DNA from: Tetrahymena elliotti 4EA
Lineage: Eukaryota > Ciliophora > Oligohymenophorea > Hymenostomatida > Tetrahymenidae
Reading direction: 5' to 3'
Assembly (NCBI GenBank): GCA_000231825.2
Contig: JH720363.1
Span: forward strand, 124,001 to 188,000
DNA length: 64,000 nucleotides
Shown: piece after piece, positions 36,197 through 48,344 of the stretch
How positions within the stretch are numbered: position 1 is the first letter of the stretch
Layout: each line of letters opens with the position of its first letter
Notes under the pieces: generated by a model
Seen by the model: only the letters and a program-made list of their open reading frames with translations
Told to the model about the DNA's origin: nothing
Databases searched by the model: none
Position numbers and translations under genes: made by a program

Positions 36197-38465
36197 AATT
36201 TTTTAATTAAAAAATCAAACAAAATCTTACAGTTTATATTATTCTTAAAAATATCAAAGAAATATTTCAAATAAAGCAAAAAGTATGCTTATTCATATAA
36301 TTACTCTAACTATTTCATAGCAAATTCGCAATAATTATTTTAATAGTTTATTTTGATAGAATTAAAGTGCTGATCTACTCAATTAGCTTCTCTTATTATA
36401 TAAGTAAATTGTATCAACTTATATTATTGATGGCAGATGATTTCATTTTTTTTAGGCCTAAGAGATCATTAGATTAGTTTCTAATGTAATCTATTGTATA
36501 AGCTTATATTTTTGATGGCCGGGAAGATAAATCTGTTTTGGCTTTAAAGAGAGATTCTGGAAGGTTTAGTAAGTAAGTATCAAGTAAAAAAAGTTAATTA
36601 TTCAATAATAATGGAATATGAAATTGATTTAAAAGTAGAGAAGTAAATAAAATGTAAACTAAGAAGATTGATAGTAAGTATTTTGTGAATCAATATTTTA
36701 ATTTTTTGGGATAATGAAATAAAATAATTTTAAATAACTAACTTTACAGTTGAGACTCTGATATTAAAAAGAAAGCTTTTGTTTAAATATTATCGCACTA
36801 GTTGTATTGTTGTAGAAAATAAATTATAAATAGAGAGATATTCATCATTTATTTATTTATTTGAAATAAAAAGTTTTTTGATTAAAAATACTAAAATATT
36901 CTAAGATTATTTATGTATGACAAGCATAAATAATATCATTAAATACATTTATTATATATATATATATATGTATAGTACCCTAGGGTACTGCCTTTTTCAA
37001 GGCTATACACTGAAATTTTGGATATTAATCATTTATTTTTTCTTTTTCTTGATTTTTGTTTTTAGTGAAAGTTTTTTTACATTTATTATATTTTATTAAT
37101 TTAAAATAATATCATTTAAATATTCAAAACAATCATTTAAAATATTTTTGACTCCTATTTTTTCTAAGACAGATATTTAATAGCTAAATAAAATTTAACA
37201 ATTCATCCTAGTATGATTAAAAGTAGACTCTATTTTGCTTATATTTGTTTGATAAACCAACTAAGTCTCCTCTAATTATTGTTTTAGACACTCTATTAGG
37301 CTTAGTTTTAAAGGGTTTTTGCTTCTATGAAGAATAATTTTATTTTTGTATTTTGGGATAGATGTAATATTAATTTAAGTGTAGAAGGAATATTTAAATT
37401 ATTAGTTAGTAATGTAATATTATCTGATTGTTTAGGTATTAAGAGAGATATAGAAATAATTAAAAATTGAAATAGGCTTGATTGATATTATGAATTATGA
37501 ATTGATAATTAATAATTATTACTTTTACTAATTAATTTTATATTTTCCTAAATGATTGAGTAAATACAAAATAATAAATGGATAAGGTCTATAAAGCTTG
37601 AATAATTGCTATATAATTTGCAAATAATATTTTTTTTAGAGATTTCTGAAACAATTTTTAGGTAGATTTTCTATTATTAAGCTTTAATTTATAACATCTT
37701 TATCTTAAAAAAGAAGAATTTAAGAAAAATATTAATATTAATTTTAAATAAAGAAAGAAAGATACTAAATATCTTTATTATTATCTAAGAATCTTTTAGT
37801 ATGTTTTTTTGAAACATATATTTTTAAAATACAATATTATCATAGTATATATGGTGTCTCCTTAGGCTAAATAATTTTTAGAAAGTTAATACAGTAAATA
37901 AGCAATTGATGAATTGATTGGTGAATTCTGATGCTAGCTAGTTAATTTTAGTTAAGTTATTAAATTTTATTTTACTATTTTAAAAAAGCTTGATTAATTT
38001 TATTTATCTTTAAGTGAGTGGAAAAAGGAACAAAAAGTTTAATAAATGAACAAAATACTTGAAATCAAGCTACTATAAGAAATTAATATTTATAATATAA
38101 ATAAGGAAACAAAGAATTTTTGAAAGTTAGATAATGCTTTTAAATGCTTGTTGATTTGATATATAAAATATTTTGAATTCATAGATTAGATTAATTATTA
38201 GTAAAGTTTTTTAATAAAATATTTATTTTTTAGAATAAAACATTAAAAAATAAATTTTCTAAAAATAGGGAAAAGATTATTCTGATTTGCCTAATAAGTG
38301 AATTTTATAATTAATTAAAAACAAAGAAATTTATTGAGTTTTTATTCTTTTTAATAAGACAAAAAGATGATGCACTACTCAGAGTTCGATTATGTAAATT
38401 TTCTAGAATGATTGATTGAAAAATGTTAAAAAATAAATGATTTTTTATTAAAGCATTAAAATATT
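36197..38465. other. Divergent spacer with a GC-rich palindrome
   Basis: I find no convincing gene. A short frame near 36515-36670 (MAGKINLFWLQREIL...) is isolated and unsupported. Around 36405-36530 two related segments (attgtatcaacttatattattgatggc and a diverged copy about 80 bases later) suggest a small duplication. A perfect palindrome lies at 36974-36989. Confidence 0.55.
36974..36989. repeat. Perfect 16-base palindrome
   Basis: agtaccctagggtact equals its own reverse complement. It is GC-rich (8 of 16) in DNA that is otherwise nearly all A/T, and sits right after an (AT)n run. Confidence 0.9.
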
Positions 38466-40984
38466 ATGGTAGATTATTAAGATCCAGAGAGAATGAACAT
38501 TTAAGTTAGTGATATATAATAGTCTTAATTATAATTAACAAATTAGATACTTTAAGAAGAAATTGATAATTCTAATGACACCATTTATCGAAAATACTTG
38601 AAATATTAGGAAAATTGTGTGCAGGTTCAAGATTTTCAAAATATAACTGAGGAGAATAAATAGGATGAGAGTTTTAAAAAAATGCGTAATAGAAATTTGG
38701 ATTTATTATTCTAAGATCCAGAATAGCTAAATTCTGAAAAAAAAGTAAATTAGTTTATTTTCAATACAAAAATCTTTCACTGTCATCTGGTCTTCTGGTG
38801 GCAACATAAATGGCATTACTTAGCATTAAAAGTCCTTTTTTTCATTGATTTTTTTGAAAAAAATGGCAAACAAACAAATAAATAAATCATATATATACAT
38901 ATCATTGATTTTAATTATTTTTGTGGCAATTAGTATATTGATTGATTAATTGGCCAAGAAAGACAAAAATTAATAAATCAATATTTAAATCTATCAATAA
39001 AGAGATTGATTGATCGATCTACTTCTTATTGACAAAAGAAATAACAAATGATTATTTCTATTTTTAATAGATTTAAAATATAATGTAATTTATTTTATTT
39101 TATTTTTAATGAATTAGTATAGAAAAATTATTTAAAATTCGGTGAGTAAAAGTTCTTTGTAAAACTATTACGAAGAGTAAGAATACTTTAAGTTGCAAAA
39201 TATCTTAAAAAATCACCCTAAAGTGTATTATTAGACAATACATGGAGATTATAATAAAGTGATGAATTCTTGTTCAAGTTCAAATTGCTTTTTATCATTA
39301 ACCAAAAAGAATGAGTATACAGAAAATGATCACTATATAATTACCTATTAAGGGTTTTAAAATACTAAAAAGAATACAAATACATCAGAAATAACAATTG
39401 GAAGATAATAGCATATAACAGTCGAAGAAAATGGAAGAAATATTCAAGTAAGACCAAACGATATAACTCCAGCATCTGGAGAGACTGATACTGATATATC
39501 GAGAATGCATTGTAAATTAGTATATGAATATTATACAAATGAAAACAGTTAGCTTTTGGGAGGATTTCGTTATTTTATGAGGATCGTTGCAAGAGCATTA
39601 AATTTATTTTAAAAGAAGGCAGAATAAAACGATCAAGAGTTTTTGTATAAATATTAAAGTACTTATAGGATATGTAGTTATGTTTATGAATTGGGATTTA
39701 TATTGCCTATTCTAAAAAAATTTATTGTTCCTAAGAGGGCAGCGTATCTTGTTGATTTTAAAAGCTAGAACGGAACAAAAATACTTATTGGTCATGAAAA
39801 CTTTACAAGACTTTACTCTCATATGACAATTACAATAGGAATTAACTCTTTAATTTATTTTGAACAAATTAATAGCATAGAATATTTAAAAAGCTTTGAA
39901 GATGTTATTGCCAATTGTATTTATGACCAACTCAGATTATTACATGAAATAGAAAATCAAAAGTGGTAGCTTGAAGTTACTGTCTGCTTTTTTGGATTAG
40001 ATGAAGAAATAGAAGAAGATGTTATTGCTCATAGAATTGTCAAATAAGCTCAAAATTATTTTAAAAGTTTATAAAATGTTAATCAGAGATATGAAGCCTT
40101 TTTTTATGACCCTTCAAGAAAGGGAGAAGTTATTACAAAAATTAAAGAATTGATTAAAGATCAATAATAGAAATATCCAGGTCTCTTTTCTGCTAGACCA
40201 TATATTCGCGCTTTGGTTAAATATGATGACTCCACTCCCCATATTATAAAACCTTACTATTTATTCCATAATTATTAAAATCCTAACAGAGCCTTTAAAA
40301 TTGGAAGGCTTGATACTAATCATATTTAAATCAGATTCCGTTATGTCAGCAGAAAAAATACAGAAATCGTTTATAGGTAAAATATTTTTTAGATATAAAA
40401 AAATATATTTTTTTTCATTTGAAACCAATTTCAAACTGAAAAAAAAGCCTCATCTTCAAAAAAAATACTAAACGAGAAAATAAAATAAAAGTATTCCCAA
40501 GATATTAAACGAAAAATAAAGCTCTCAAAGATATTTTTAAAAAGAGAAAGAAATAAATAAATTATTATGGACAAAAATTTTAGTATTGAGTTTGTTTGAT
40601 AATTAATAAGAGAAAATAGTTTTTGATTAAATTATTCAACTAAAATTAATTTAAATTTATTTGATTGATTATTATTTTTATACTAAAAGAAATAATTAAT
40701 GGCTGATTAGGGATGGATTTGATGAAGCTAATAATAAAAGAAAACCAAGTACTGAAAAAACATGGGTTAATTTAATTGGATTTGAAAGCCCAAGTAATTA
40801 TGTTTAAAGTGATATTAACTGTATTTACACATAAAGAAAATAGACTGATGAAATTGGACCTTACCCATTAAAAGATTAAGACATTTTCATGTGTGGGAAA
40901 AATTAAAAATTTCAAATATAATATCTAAATTGTGAATAAAAAGATAGAGAAGAAGATCTTGAAAAAAAAAATATTCATTTTTGA
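38466..40984 (+). CDS. Protein with two FHA-like phosphothreonine-binding domains
   Basis: Three exons, 38466-38744, 39118-40376 and 40711-40984, join in frame to 603 residues. FHA domains bind phosphothreonine peptides. The first domain shows ITIGR (about 39388), DISRMHCKLVYEYY (about 39490-39530) and SQNGTKI (about 39762), the GR, SRxH and NGT landmarks. Between SRMH and NGT lie some 85 extra residues, so this domain carries a large loop insertion. The C-terminus shows FKIGRLDTNH ... YVSRKNTEI ... TWVNLI ... LKDQDIFMCGKNQKFQIQYL, a second FHA-like pattern in which the His after SR is replaced and NG is NL. The N-terminal exon is Q/N/D-rich. No kinase or BRCT domain is seen. The intron 38745-39117 has an odd GC-richer patch near 38770-38830. 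Confidence 0.75.
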
Positions 40985-42015
40985 TGTTTTATTTTTTTGT
41001 ATAACTAACTCACTAACTTTTAACTTATTCTTTAATTCATTATGTTCTTATATTTCTCCTTACTTAGATCAATCATTCAGATTTCTATTTTCTACTTTTC
41101 ATTTTAAAAAATGTTGATTTTTCTTTTTTTCATTCAAAATTTGCATTGATAAATAATAATTAAACAAAATCTGAAAAGTATCAATGGTCGGCCATAGATG
41201 AATGAACAAACTATTAATTGTTTATAAACTATTTTTATTCTTAAAATATTCTTTCATTTTTCAAGTTGCTTTTTTTTTAAAAATGGTTTCTCTGACCTTA
41301 ATTTAATAATTTTCTTTTTAAAAAAATGCTAAATAAACGAAAACATGAAATATGGATAAGCAATACCATACTTTTAAACTGTCTTCAGAGTAAATTAAAA
41401 ATATCTAAATCCATAAAATTGAAAATATGAATGAGTCTCAATAAAATAAGGATATCAAAAATATTATTTTTAAAATAAGATAAAGTATTAATGACAACTA
41501 TAAAAAAGAAATGTGCATGCATAAAACTATTATTTTCCACTAACTAGCTTAATATTTAGTTAATTAGTTCTCTTTTTACTCTTTAAATTGAGTTAATTAG
41601 ATATTCATCTTTCAGTTAAAATTAAGTTAAAAATATGGTTGTTAAATTATTTAATTTTGAAGATATTTTGCTTGAAAATTTAAGAAACATTTCTAATTGA
41701 AATGTAGTATTCCATATTAAGACAAAAATCGTTACAAATAAATACAGTAAAAATGTAAAAAAATCACTATCTCTAAATTTATATTTCTGCTATTAATTCA
41801 GTTAAAAATTTGTTTGTGAAATGATTTAATGATTTAACATTGAAGATTTTTATTCAAAAATAAAAAAGGAGAATAGAAATATCAAAAAATTAAGTTTAAA
41901 TAGAAAGCTTAATTAAATAATAATATAAAAAGATTATTTTTAAAACAAAATCATCAACATATACAACCAAATGAAATATACTTAAAACTATTATTCCAGT
42001 AAACTAAAGATCTAA

Positions 42016-42075
42016 CTATTTAGCTCTCTTTTTACTTCTAAGAAGCTATTTAGCTCTCTTTTTACTTCTAAGAAT
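42016..42075. repeat. 30-base tandem duplication
   Basis: The unit beginning ctatttagctctctttttac is repeated at 42016 and 42046 with no mismatch over about 29 bases. Confidence 0.9.
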
Positions 42076-42366
42076 GAGTTAGTTAATTAGATATTAAAAT
42101 ATTTTTTTATTCAGTAAAAATCTAATTATAGATTTATTTCATGTTGAATCAAGGTTTTTGTTAAGAGTATTATTAACATCTAAAAAGAGAAAGAGATATT
42201 GAATAAAATAAGTAGGCGTAAATATGTATGTATATGTGAATATATAATTATATAAAAAGTAAGTAAACAACTATGTCTAATAGTAAGTTTATTTAGGATG
42301 GTAACAGAGGAAACCAAAAATTTAAGTTAGAGTTAATTAATTATTTTAATATAAGATAGCGAGATA

Positions 42367-42391
42367 GGGGAGGAGGGGAGGGAGGAGGGGG
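42367..42391 (+). other. G-run cluster, potential G-quadruplex
   Basis: Four runs of at least three G (67-70, 75-78, 80-82 and 87-91 of 423xx), plus two GG steps, lie within 25 bases on the plus strand. Loop lengths are 1-4. This fits a canonical G4 pattern and is exceptional in this AT-rich sequence. It lies about 60 bases past the stop codon of the minus-strand gene. Confidence 0.8.
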
Positions 42392-42449
42392 AGATTTAAT
42401 GGATAGTGAGAAGAAAGAAATTGATAAGAATAATAGATAAATAAACTCT

Positions 42450-43919
42450 TCATTTATTTTTGTTAATGACAACAAATTAACATATTTTATCACGGTCTTT
42501 ATCAGATTCGGTCAAAGGTTTATTGTTATTTTATTAGCTGTTTGTATCTATGAAAGCTTTCTTGAATTTTTCTACATTTTAGTTATACCATAAGTTGTTT
42601 TCATCTGATAAATCTTTAGAATAAATGTTATTTTCTATTTGTTCGTATTTTTTGTATGAAAATGGGAGAATTTGTTGAGAATTTATTTATTCTTGTTATT
42701 TAATTTATGGTTTCATACGAATGTCTCTAATCATTTTTTTGGAATCAGGTGTCAGAATTACTTCTAATAAATATGCAAAGCCAATAAGAAGTGGTTGGTC
42801 ATGATATACAGGATTAAAATCAGTTTGGCTGAAGCAAAAATTATATGTAGGCTTACAATTGACCAATACTTTAATGTTTTCAATAGTAACCATTTCATAT
42901 TCAAAGCAAATATCAACAGTGTTAAAATTAAATGAATTCTCGTAGACAGCTTTAGTGTTTAAGAAATATTCAATGCATTGTCTATTTCTATCACTAAACT
43001 AAGTGAAGTTAAACCAACCTTACCTCATTTATAGATTGATAAACTCATCTACATTTGAGCCAAAAAGTTAAACAAATTTTTCATTCATACCATATTATTT
43101 TCTTATTTAGTTGTTATAACCTTCAGTCATATCATAAGTTATAAAGACATAAAACTTAGATTTGTCTAATGAATTGAGAAATTAAGGCAAAGTATTATCT
43201 AAATAGTTTTAAAATTACATCTTATTTCTAGCATACTTCAGTTATCGTTCATGAGGAGGAATACTATTTTCTAATTATCTACCAATCTTCATTATTTAAT
43301 CATATACTGATAGGCATTATGCCAAATAATAAAAATTCTAGTCCTGCATTGATTTCAAATATTCTACTACATGACTGAATTCTTAAGATCCTCTTTTCTA
43401 TTCATCGAACTCTAATACAACAAACCCACTCTCTTTCATAAATGTTATCCTAGAAATAGGTCTCAGCTCATTTTAAAGAGCGCGATATCTCTCAAATGCA
43501 ACATCATTTGAAATATGTTTATCAAATTCTATGTATACATCATTCGTCACAAATAACTCTTTAATTGTGTTTGGCAAAGCTGAATTAAAGAGGAAAATTG
43601 AATTTTTCTAAGCAACCATTTACTGATTCTATATTTTCTTTATCTGATATTAATTATGCTTATTTTAAACATCTTTGTTTTGTTTTTTCTATATTCGTTT
43701 TGTAGGATTCCAAAGCCTATCAACAGCTTATCCAGTGTGAAAAAATTAATCTTAATCTTAATAATTTGAATTCGATTAACTTGAGGACTCTGACAAAATA
43801 GGCTTTTAAAAATACCTATCCTACAGTATATCCTAAAGCGATTCCTATGATTCGCTTTTATAATATTTATCTTCTGAAGTTGAAGAGGAAGATGATGAAG
43901 AATACAAAATACCTCTCAT
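42450..43919 (-). CDS. PAS-like domain protein, possible transcription regulator
   Basis: A single-exon frame of 489 residues runs from ATG at 43919 (MRGILYSSSSSSSTSEDKYY) to TGA 42452-42450. The first 130 residues are Ser/Gln/Asp-rich and end in a basic stretch (RLWNPTKRIQKKQNK). The central region (about 43620-43000) is mixed alpha/beta, and the part YGMNEKFVQLFGSNVDEFIN ... FNFTQFSDRNRQCIEYFLNT ... VDICFEYEMVTIENIKVLVN has the spacing of a PAS fold: a conserved 'F..L.G...DEF' entry followed by later beta strands. I see no DNA-binding domain or cofactor motif, so the PAS call is an inference from pattern only. An (AAT)n run abuts the start codon. The frame downstream is open throughout with TAA/TAG as Gln. 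Confidence 0.68.
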
Positions 43920-43938
43920 TATTATTATTATTATTATT
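43918..43938. repeat. (ATT)n microsatellite at the start codon
   Basis: Seven ATT units (AAT on the coding strand) directly precede the ATG of the minus-strand gene ending at 43919, so they lie in its 5' UTR. Confidence 0.9.
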
Positions 43939-45793
43939 CTATTAAATAATTGTTAGGAAAGCAGCAAGTAAATAAATAAAGAAATACCTTTGCCTTATTG
44001 TAATTATAGTTTTTTTAGCTTTTAAAAAAGCTCAAAAATTTGTAAAATAGAAATAAAGAATCATGTTCAATCAATTAATCAACCAACTATTTTAATTTAC
44101 TTTCAATCATAAAATTAAATTTTACCATAAATAATAAAAAAATCATACATAACTAAATACATTTCCTACCAAAAACTTAATTAGTAGTATTAACATTATC
44201 TTACTTACAATTTCACCTTAAATTTTATCTAACTAAAACAGCTTTCTACTTGCTTGTTTGGCCATATTTTCTAAATTGTTTTGTTCATTTACAACATTAA
44301 CTACTTCAAAAGAAAGTGAAATATCTTTACAGCAAAAGAATGTATTTATTGAACTATTTTTAATTTTTCTTTCAAAATAATAATTAGTTGGATAATTTAT
44401 CTACCTTTTTCACATATGTAGTATTTTATAGTAATATATTGTGAATTCAAGTGAAATTATTTTGCTCTGACTGATGAAATAATTTTTTTATTGTAGAAAA
44501 AAGTGGAATGTTTTTATTGATTTTTAATCATTAGTCAGCTTAAAATATTTCTTTTATACTTTTTCATTTTCAATTTTATTTTCTATTGTATTCTCTTTGA
44601 AAAAATATATTGGTAATAATAGTTATATTATAAAATATATAACAAAGATATATGCAAGACAACAACAACACTTTCTACTGCTTTTCCATATTTTATAAAT
44701 TATTATTTTATATGATAACAACATTAACTACTCATTAAAGACTCATAAACAAAATAATTAATTCATTTCCAAGGAGTATTTTTGATGATGTTTTTTAATT
44801 AATCAACTGATACTAAATAAATAGCCTATCTTTTTTATTTAGTCTTCAAAGAAATCAAAAGATTAATTTTAAAAATCTTTAAATTCATACACTTTAATAA
44901 ATAAATTATTGAACTTCATCAGAAAGTAAGTTTTTGTTATGAAAATATTTATCTTACTTTTTGACCTAAATTTTTTTGAAAGAAAATCCTTTCTGCTTAC
45001 GAAAAAAACAATTTGATAAATTATTTTATTTTGTTAATTCACAATATTTACCCTCAAATTTAAACCAAATAAACTAAATTATTTTAACCCATTCATTTTT
45101 AACTCATATTTTTTTACAAACTTAAAAAGGAGAAAAAACAAATTTTTTTTGACTTGTTTTGTTGGATTTAAGATATCTTTTTTGATTATTTTAACAACTG
45201 TTTAGTATTTTAGAAAAACGAATAAATTGAATAGATATATTTATAATGGTGCACATCCAGTTAAGAAAAAATAACAGATTAATCAAAGTAATTTCAATCA
45301 AAATCTTTGTTCAAAATAATCCTACTGGAATGAGAGAATGATCATTAATTAATTATAATATTTATCTTATAGTTTTAGCAATAAATATTACCAAAGAAAA
45401 CCTTGTGCTTGCTATTGATATTTGAGAATTATTTTACTATTCAATTAAATTAATGAAATCATTTTAATCTATTCATTTTTAACATGAATTATTTTAAATT
45501 GAATCGTCATGAGTAATTAAGGAATTAGTTTAATAATTTTAAAAAGTAAGTGTTATTTCTTATTTATTGGCTTTAAATGAATTATGGTTTTTATTCAAGT
45601 TCAACATTTATTTAATATTTTATCATTTTCAATTTAGTTGAGATAGCCTTGCTATTACTTTCTGTTTTGGTATTCTTGAATTAAATTAAACAACAAAATT
45701 TTTTAAAAAAATCCTTCTCTTATTAACAAAACGATATAATTTTAATATATATTTTTTAATCAAATTTTTAAATATTCATTTATTGATAAAGAT
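43920..45793. other. Divergent spacer, no gene seen
   Basis: AT-rich DNA between divergent genes. I read all frames and found only low-complexity stretches. It holds both promoters but no site that I can name. Confidence 0.6.
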
Positions 45794-47242
45794 ATGAGTG
45801 AGTCATATTAACAAAATTAGTAAGAAAAAGAAATTAGCGATGGTGAAGAGGAAGATAATTTATAAGTAGGTTCAATTAAAGATTACTTAAGTGAATTATT
45901 TTAAGATGAGCGTTTGGAAGTAGCTACTATTAAAAATTAAGAAAGAGGAGATACTTAAATCATGTATCAAATCATATTTTAAGCATTAAAAATGTTTAAA
46001 TGAGATTTATTTTTATAGCAAAAAGGATTAAATTGTTACTAAAATAGACAGATAAAATCGTATGAATCAAGTAGCTAAAATGCTTAAAGTAGATCAGATT
46101 TTCAATTCAACAAAATGTTTAAATAATCTTTTTACATTCAAAAAAAAAAAAAGGATCTCTCATGGGAAGAAAGATTTGAATGGGTTCATTAATAAAAGAT
46201 AAAGGGAAATAGATTTTTTAAAAAAGGGTAATATCAAGAAGCAGTTGATGTTTATTTGTAGGGTTTAATGGGCATTGAATTTAAGAACCCAGACACAGCT
46301 GTAAATAAAATTTAGATAAATAATGAATTTTAAATTGTTTGAATATTAGAAATAAACAAGAATGGATTAAGAGAACGTGCTTCCTCTTTTGACAAATGTA
46401 GCAACAACTCTTATTAAATTAAAGAAATTTGAAAATGCTTCAGCAGTTTGTGATAAAGTAAAGCTTTTTATGAATGAGATAAATTAAATTATTTTAATTT
46501 AATAATTATTAGGCTTTAAGTATTGATCCTCAAAGTATAAAAGCAAATTGTAAAAAAGGAGAATCTTTGATGTATTGCAGATTTTATGATTAGTCAGTTG
46601 TTTATTTAAAAAAAGCCTTAGAATTAGCTAAAGTAAATTTTAAGAAAAATATCGATATTAATTTGACATTACATTTAAAAATTGTAGTCAGACGTAGATA
46701 AAATTAATATCTTGAGGATCTACAAAAAGCTTAAAATTATGAAAAAAAATGAATAAAATGTTTATAAGTAAATGTTTCCCCCATCAGAAGCAGCCAAAAA
46801 TGAGAGTGAAATGAACAAATTAGTTGAAGAAAGTAAAAATAAAGGATTGATAGACGAATAAAAAAGATATTTAGAAAGTGAAGGAAAAGATGGAGATGAT
46901 GATTCAGAGTCAGGAGAGGATAATTTTGAAGAAGATGAGAATGGATATGAATATAAAAAAATTAAATAAAAGTAGTAATCAAACAGCTAAAAAAAATAAA
47001 ACATTAAAATTTTAGAATATAATGATTAAATTGAAGCTATCAAGTAATATATAGGCCCACTTTCATTCCTGATGATTGTGCCAATCAAAATCTATCAAAA
47101 AATAGCAACAGCAATAGGCTGTAAAAGAAGAAAATAATATATCTAATTTGAAAGCGATAGTGAAGACCAAGCAGAAAATAATGGAGATAATAGTGATAGT
47201 GAAGAAGGAGATTATGATAATGATGAAGAAATTAATGATTGA
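45794..47242 (+). CDS. TPR protein (TTC9/immunophilin-like co-chaperone fold) with acidic tail; apparent frameshift
   Basis: Exons are 45794-45963, 46019-46300, about 46350-46455, about 46512-46632 and about 46683-47242. The N-terminus is acidic (EISDGEEEDN). Three TPR motifs follow: KIKGNRFFKKGQYQEAVDVY, LTNVATTLIKLKKFENASAV and KANCKKGESLMYCRFYDQSV, then a helix IMKKNEQNVYKQMFPPSE that resembles the helix after the TPRs of TTC9 and large immunophilins. The C-terminus is highly acidic and K/Q-rich. Exon 2 starts in a convincing frame (KKDQIVTKIDRQNRMNQVAK...) that does not match the TPR frame; the change of frame falls at a 13-A run (46140-46152). One extra A would restore it. This is most likely an error in the run, though a true frameshift cannot be excluded. 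The partner chaperone is unknown. Confidence 0.75.
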
Positions 47243-48344
47243 ATAAAATTTTAATCAGTATTATATTATATATATATTCTATTAGTATTTCAAAAACTTA
47301 AAAATTTATTTTAAAAAAGATTGTGTTGGTTTCACATTTTTTTAATTTTCTAAAATCATATGTATTTTAAAAAGTAATTTAATACGAGCAATTATGATTT
47401 CTCCTTGAAAAATAAAACCAGTCAATCAATCAATCAATTAGTATTTAAAAAATCTTAATTTAAATTCTAAATTCTTTAAACTGCATACAATAATATTTAA
47501 AATATAATGTGTATTCCAATTTATAATATATCAATTTATGGAAGGATATAAAAATTAATAACATTACTAATTGACTCTAGATTTTTCTATTTTTTACCAA
47601 TATTTCTTTAAATACAGGTATATCATCCCTTTTTCCTAAAACTTTAAAGGAAATTGAGAATAAAAATTAAGCTAAAAATCATATGTTGAATAATTATTTT
47701 AATTTATTAACTTATATTTTGAAAATCTTTAGAATTAAATATTTTTAGTTTTTAATTCATTGAAACTTTATGAAATTGTTTATTTTCTTTTGGATTAAAG
47801 CATAAGAAATTCAAGCTAACAAATTATAAGTTTTAAAAGAGAGCTTTTTTTAAAAAAAATTAGATGTTTAGTGTGAGATTTTATTATAATTCTAAGTAAT
47901 GTCAATAAAGAGCTAATGTTTAGAAAATAATCTGAATAAATAAAAACATACAAGTATTCAAATAATTATTAATATTCCTTTAATTTTTTTAGTTATTGAT
48001 CAATAATTTAGTCATTACTTTTTCTTAATTTTTAGACAAATTTAGAAAAGGTGTTTAAATTTAATGATTAAAAACTGTATATAATAACCTAGTTTTATTT
48101 AGATGATAAAAGTAGGTGTTTTAGGATTGAATCAATATTTTTGAGATTTTATTTAATTATTTTAGCTATTTCATTAATAATTTATGTTTAGAATGAGGGA
48201 ATAACTCTTAAAATTTGATCAATAATCATGTTAATTTATTTGTATGATAGTGAATGCATGTATATCTTTTGTTATTAAAAATTTTAAAATTAAAGAACTT
48301 TAATATTTTTATAGAATAAAAAGAAAATTAAATAGCAAGTTAAA
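47243..48344. other. Spacer, no gene seen
   Basis: AT-rich tandem-gene spacer with a CAAT/AATC 4-base run near 47420-47440. No coding frame of protein-like composition. Confidence 0.65.

Larger units (their letters stand above)
40985..42449. other. Spacer with diverged long repeat and a G-rich tract
   Basis: No gene is seen. Blocks at about 41480-41660 and 41960-42150 are related (aaactattatt...gttaattag...tctctttttac...gagttaattagatatt), giving a diverged repeat with a period near 470 bases. It contains the 30-base duplication at 42016-42075. A G-run cluster lies at 42367-42391. Confidence 0.55.

Noticed and set aside
36515..36700. Possible short gene starting MAGKINLFWLQ
   Set aside because: No stop-supported end, no neighbouring exon and no recognisable domain; it lies in a small degenerate duplication.
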